The notes under the pieces were generated by a model. The model saw only the letters and a program-made list of their open reading frames with translations, did no database searches and was not told the origin of the DNA. Of a DNA stretch of 64,000 nucleotides, positions 60,662 to 64,000 are shown piece by piece (the first letter of the stretch is position 1; each line of letters opens with the position of its first letter). The stretch is taken from the NCBI RefSeq assembly GCF_023159225.1, contig NC_063175.1, positions 750,755-814,754 on the forward strand, written 5' to 3'. A program made the position numbers and the translations under genes. This DNA is from Perognathus longimembris pacificus. Lineage: Eukaryota > Chordata > Mammalia > Rodentia > Heteromyidae.

Positions 60662-62079
60662 CCTTATTGACCTACTGCCTTATGGAATCATGGGATGCTA
60701 CCTGATAAACCAGGCTTCTTTAACCATGCAGAGCAGACAGGCTATTTTTTTGACACAAATATCACAGGCTTCAGGGTTAAGATTGTTGTTATTCTGTCCT
60801 TGCTTTGGCACAAAAGCACACTGAGGTTTCCTTCTTTTTTTTATTGCGGGTTTGCCTACAGGTAGATTAGATTAATTATTACTATGTAATGCAAGTACAA
60901 TTGGGGGAAAGCTTAGCTAGATATATATTTTTAAAAAGGTGCTGCCTTTTTGAATTTCTAAGAAAACGCCTGTCAGTCATGATAGAACACAGTTTCCTCA
61001 TATAAGTGAGAGAAATAAACTTTCACTTTGAAGTGGAATGCCATCACTATCAAGATTAGCTCATGGAGTAAAGAAAATATCTCAAAATGAGACAAGTTTT
61101 TTTTTTTTAATGACTTAAGTTTTTGTGCTCTTGCAAGACTATACAAAAATATTTTCTGAAAGCAGTGATATCACTTGAAATTAAGTGCCCTCACTGTAGA
61201 ATTAAAAAGCCTTACTGTTGATTGCCTATGGTGGACTTGATAAGGAAATTAAATATCTTACATTTGCTTTACAAAATACTGTATGTATTTCCACAATATT
61301 GTAGGTAGGGAAATGGGAGAAGACAAAAAAATTACATTTAATCTATGCATTTTGCCAAGCCATATTGAGATATTTTACTACTAGAGACATTAGGAACTAA
61401 CTGTACAAAAGAAACACCTATAAAAGCATTTTGTGGGTTACATCATTTCTGTAATTGTATAATGTATTTCTTTATGGTTTTAAGTGATAAAGACATTAAG
61501 TTAACAAATGTATAAGAAATGTATGCACTGTTTGAAATTTAAATTATTATTAGAACACTGTCAGTGGGAGTTGCATTGCCCTATTAGTGCCTTAATTTGA
61601 GAGAATTATTTTACTGCCATGAGAAAGTATAAAATTTTCAGAAAACAGATTTTTTTTTAAAAATTATGTGTTTCATGGGTTTTTCACTGATAATTGGTTT
61701 AATTTAAAATATTTAGATATTTGTTGGGTTTTTTCACATATGGAGTACAATCTTGCATCAAACTACCTGCTACAATGACTGTAAAACTACAGAAAATATA
61801 CAAGGTTGCACCAATATAAAAAGATAATTATGGCAATACATCTATGTTTTCCAGTTAACATAGGAATTACCAGAAATACTATTAAACTCTTGTACAGTAA
61901 CAAGAGTTGATTTGTATTAGCAGTATGATTTATTATTTTGTTAACCAAATACCTCCTCAGTAATTTATAATGGCTTTGCAGTAATGTGTATCAAATAAGA
62001 AGCACTGGAAAACTGATCGTCTCTAGGATGGTATGCATGTTTCAAGTGGTATTGAAAGCCGCACTGATGGATATGTGAT

Positions 62080-62085
62080 AATAAA
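62080..62085 (+). terminator. ROCK1: Polyadenylation signal AATAAA (proximal)
   Basis: GTGATAATAAACAT in the conserved end of the 3'UTR. Confidence 0.75.
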
Positions 62086-62132
62086 CATATCTGTTATTAA
62101 TATGCTAATGACTCTGTGCTCATTTAATGAGA

Positions 62133-62138
62133 AATAAA
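62133..62138 (+). terminator. ROCK1: Polyadenylation signal AATAAA (distal)
   Basis: GAGAAATAAAAGTAATTT, 53 nt after the first. Conservation of recognisable UTR sequence weakens soon after it. Confidence 0.75.
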
Positions 62139-62160
62139 AGTAATTTATGAATGAATACTT

Positions 62161-62521
62161 TAAATGATGACTCACTATGGTGTTTTCTCATTGCTGGAAT
62201 GAATGGAATGTTTACCACAATTTAGTCCCTCCCTAGTTGTATACACATGTATACAACTAATGGATGCTAAATTCCATTACTAAGTGCATTTTTTAAATAT
62301 AAAGCTTGGTTTAGACTCCATGGGACTCTTGCATTTCTGCACATTTTGTGAGCAGAGGTTGGGTGGTAATTTCCAAAGGTATTCATATAGTGAACAGCCT
62401 TGGAATATAGAGTGTCTTCTTTCATAGAATGGAGGTTGGTTTACTATTCAGTATAATAGAGATAATGCCTCCTTCTATGTCTCAAAATAAGAGGTTTGTG
62501 TTATCTCATTTTAAAATATAT
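62161..62521. other. Downstream of ROCK1, possibly extended 3'UTR
   Basis: Contains TGTATACACATGTATACA (62239-62256), a short palindromic stretch. No gene seen. Confidence 0.5.
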
Positions 62522-62778
62522 GGGACCAGGCACCTATCACATCCACATTGCTCAGGAGGCTGAGATCTGAGGATTGCAATTTAAAGTCAGCCCAATCAGG
62601 AAAACCTGTGATACTCTTACCTCCAGTTAATCAGCAAAAATCAGGAAGTAGAGCTATAGCTCAAGTAGCAGAGTACTAGCCTTGAGGAAAAAAGAAAGTT
62701 TAGAGAAAGTACCCAGTGCCCAGGCCCTGAGATCAAGCCTTCAAGCCTTAAGACCACCACATACAGACACACCAAAAA
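62522..62778 (+). repeat. B1-Geo-type SINE
   Basis: CAGGAGGCTGAGATCTGAGG..GGAAGTAGAGCTATAGCTCA..GTGCCCAGGCCCTGAGATC. A-rich tail to about 62815. Confidence 0.83.
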
Positions 62779-62950
62779 TAAAAAATAAAAAAATAAAAAC
62801 TAAATAAAACAGGAGGAGGAGGGAGCTGATGACAATGATAATGATGATGATTTGGGTTATGTGAACTTAGAAGTTTAGTTACCTGTGATCTAAAGTCTGT
62901 TTGCCTGGCACTCAATTGGCTAGTGCCATTTGTGTTTTAAGAAATCTACC

Positions 62951-63043
62951 TAGGAAGGCACTGGTGGCTCACTCCTATGATCCTCACTGCACAGGAGGCT
63001 GAGATCTGAGATTCACAGTTCAAAGCCAGACTTGGCCGAAATG
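62951..63043 (+). repeat. B1-Geo-type SINE, left part only
   Basis: GGCACTGGTGGCTCACTCCT..GAGGCTGAGATCTGAGATTC. Stops before the Geo arm. Confidence 0.8.
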
Positions 63044-63450
63044 TTGGGCAAGCTTTCGAGAGAGATTTAATTACTTACTGGCAAACAAATAAGTATCCCA
63101 GTTGAAAACTTCTCCAATAGACGGGGTCAGAAAATCAAAGCTTGAAGACAAGGTAGATGATTTAGAACATTCTGATAAAAAGAGTAAAAGAAATATTCAT
63201 GGAACACACAAGACTGCTTGGAGCACCAACTAAATAACCCGACCACCACTGCAGAAGATAATTAAAAGAAACCTACTCCAAGAAGATGAAAATAAACACA
63301 ACCATGAAAATATGGGAAAGACTGAATCAGAGTAAGGATGAATCAAACATTTAAAACAACCAAATGCAGGAATTACTACCTACCTTTCAGTGATTGAAAC
63401 TTTCCAATCCAAAGATTAGCAAATGAGATTAAAAAACAAGGCACTATGAC
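63044..63450 (+). mobile_element. Possible L1 ORF1-region fragment
   Basis: GAAGACAAGGTAGATGATTT and AAGAAGATGAAAATAAACAC have the purine-rich texture of L1 5'/ORF1 regions. Not securely identified. Confidence 0.35.
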
Positions 63451-63470
63451 TGGCAAAAAGGAAAGAAAGA

Positions 63471-63668
63471 GGCTGGGAATATGGCCTAGTGGCAAGAGTG
63501 CTTGCCTCATATACATGAGGCCCTGGGTTCGATTCCTCAGCACCACATATACAGAAAATGGCCAGAAGTGGCGCTGTGGCTCAAGTGGCAGAGTGCTAGC
63601 CTTGAGCAAAAAAGAAGCCAGGGACAGTGCTCAGGCCCACAGTTCACGGCCCAAGACTGGCCAAAAAA
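63471..63668 (+). repeat. IDL-Geo-type SINE with perfect 16-bp TSD
   Basis: TSD AAAAAGGAAAGAAAGA at 63455-63470 and 63669-63684. Near consensus. Confidence 0.94.
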
Positions 63669-63724
63669 AAAAAGGAAAGAAAGAAAAAGAAGGAAAAAGA
63701 AAACAGTTGTTTTGTTTTGTTTTG

Positions 63725-63840
63725 GTTGGTCAAGGGCTTGAACTCAGGGCCTTGGTGCTGTCACTGAGCTCTTTTGCTCAAGGCTACCACATTGAGCCAC
63801 CGTACCACCTCCAGTTTTCTGATGGTTAATTAGAGATGAG
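63725..63840 (-). repeat. B1-Geo-type SINE fragment
   Basis: CAAGGGCTTGAACTCAGGGC..GATGGTTAATTAGAGATGAG. Breaks off in the B1 part where the next, inverted copy begins. Confidence 0.82.
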
Positions 63841-64000
63841 TCAGGAGACTGAGAATTGAGGATTGAGTTTCGAAGCCAGCCTAGGCAGGCAAATCTATGA
63901 GACTATCTCCAATTAACCAACAAAAAGCCAGAATTGGAGGTATGGCTCAAGTGCTAGAGTACCAACCATGGATTGGAAAAGCCAAGAAAGAGCTTGAGCA
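63841..64000 (+). repeat. B1-Geo-type SINE, running off the window
   Basis: TCAGGAGACTGAGAATTGAG..CCAATTAACCAACAAAAAGC..GAGGTATGGCTCAAGTGCTA. Forms a fold-back with the preceding copy. Confidence 0.82.

Larger units (their letters stand above)
60662..62160 (+). other. ROCK1: ROCK1 3'UTR
   Basis: Continues the terminal exon after the stop. It reads like the recalled human ROCK1 3'UTR over most of its length (for example CTACCTGATAAACCAGGCTT, GGTAGATTAGATTAATTATT, GCAAGACTATACAAAAATAT). No SINE has entered it. Several ATTTA motifs are present. The end is set just after the second AATAAA; longer forms are possible. Confidence 0.9.

Noticed and set aside
59467..59889. 140-codon open frame on -
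   Set aside because: Runs through an IDL-Geo SINE; peptides such as SIPQHHI and [15 protein letters not shown] recur at every SINE copy in the window.
3152..60661. ROCK2 as the identity of the gene
   Set aside because: The ROCK1-specific DETD site, the [15 protein letters not shown] stretch and the KNTSGKT tail fit ROCK1, and the length to the stop matches ROCK1 exactly.
1..64000. A previously undescribed multi-gene system
   Set aside because: Only one protein-coding gene is supported. Everything else I can read is intron, UTR, intergenic DNA or retroelements.

Overview
This is a mammalian (eukaryotic) genomic window. It carries the 3' two-thirds of one protein-coding gene on the + strand: ROCK1, the Rho-associated coiled-coil kinase 1. 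I find 22 exons, all with GT-AG introns and all phase-compatible. They run from a coiled-coil exon at 3152 to the stop codon at 60659-60661 and a 3'UTR of about 1.5 kb. Spliced together they give one open frame of 930 residues. Counting back from human ROCK1 (1354 aa, recalled, not searched), the first visible residue is about 425, so the kinase domain and promoter lie upstream of the window. If the usual 33-exon structure holds, these are exons 12-33. The order is: coiled coil with REM-like part (exons at 3152-10744), Shroom-binding part of the coiled coil (19599-38664), Rho-binding region (40711-45546), caspase-cleavable linker DETD (46076-46087), then a PH domain split by a C1 zinc finger (52445-59085).

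The rest is intron or downstream DNA packed with retroelements. The dominant family is a dimeric SINE with an ID/tRNA-Ala-like left arm and a second arm, matching the IDL-Geo SINE described for Geomyoidea rodents. A second abundant family has a B1/7SL-like left part joined to the same right arm. I therefore infer a kangaroo rat, pocket mouse or pocket gopher relative. Many copies have clean 13-17 bp target-site duplications (TSDs), and several are nested in one another. There are also degraded L1, L2 and MIR pieces and one defective endogenous retrovirus.

Layout: 1-3151 SINE-rich intron; 3152-10744 five exons with an old L1 at about 6500-7622; 10745-19598 large intron with nested SINEs, ancient L1 and a tiny tRNA-Glu-derived insertion; 19599-30332 six exons, one of 70 nt bracketed by inverted SINEs; 30333-38498 intron holding a 4 kb insertion made of a retroviral copy plus a SINE; 38499-46100 five exons with an L1 3'-transduction; 46101-52444 intron with a long SINE-free core; 52445-60661 the PH/C1 exons; 60662-62160 the 3'UTR; 62160-64000 intergenic SINEs.

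I found no unknown multi-gene system. The most unusual items are the retroviral insert that looks like a retrotransposed transcript, the 28-bp perfect inverted repeat inside it, the L1 3'-transduction, the 18-nt tRNA-Glu 3'-end insertion, and clusters of repeated insertions at one target.
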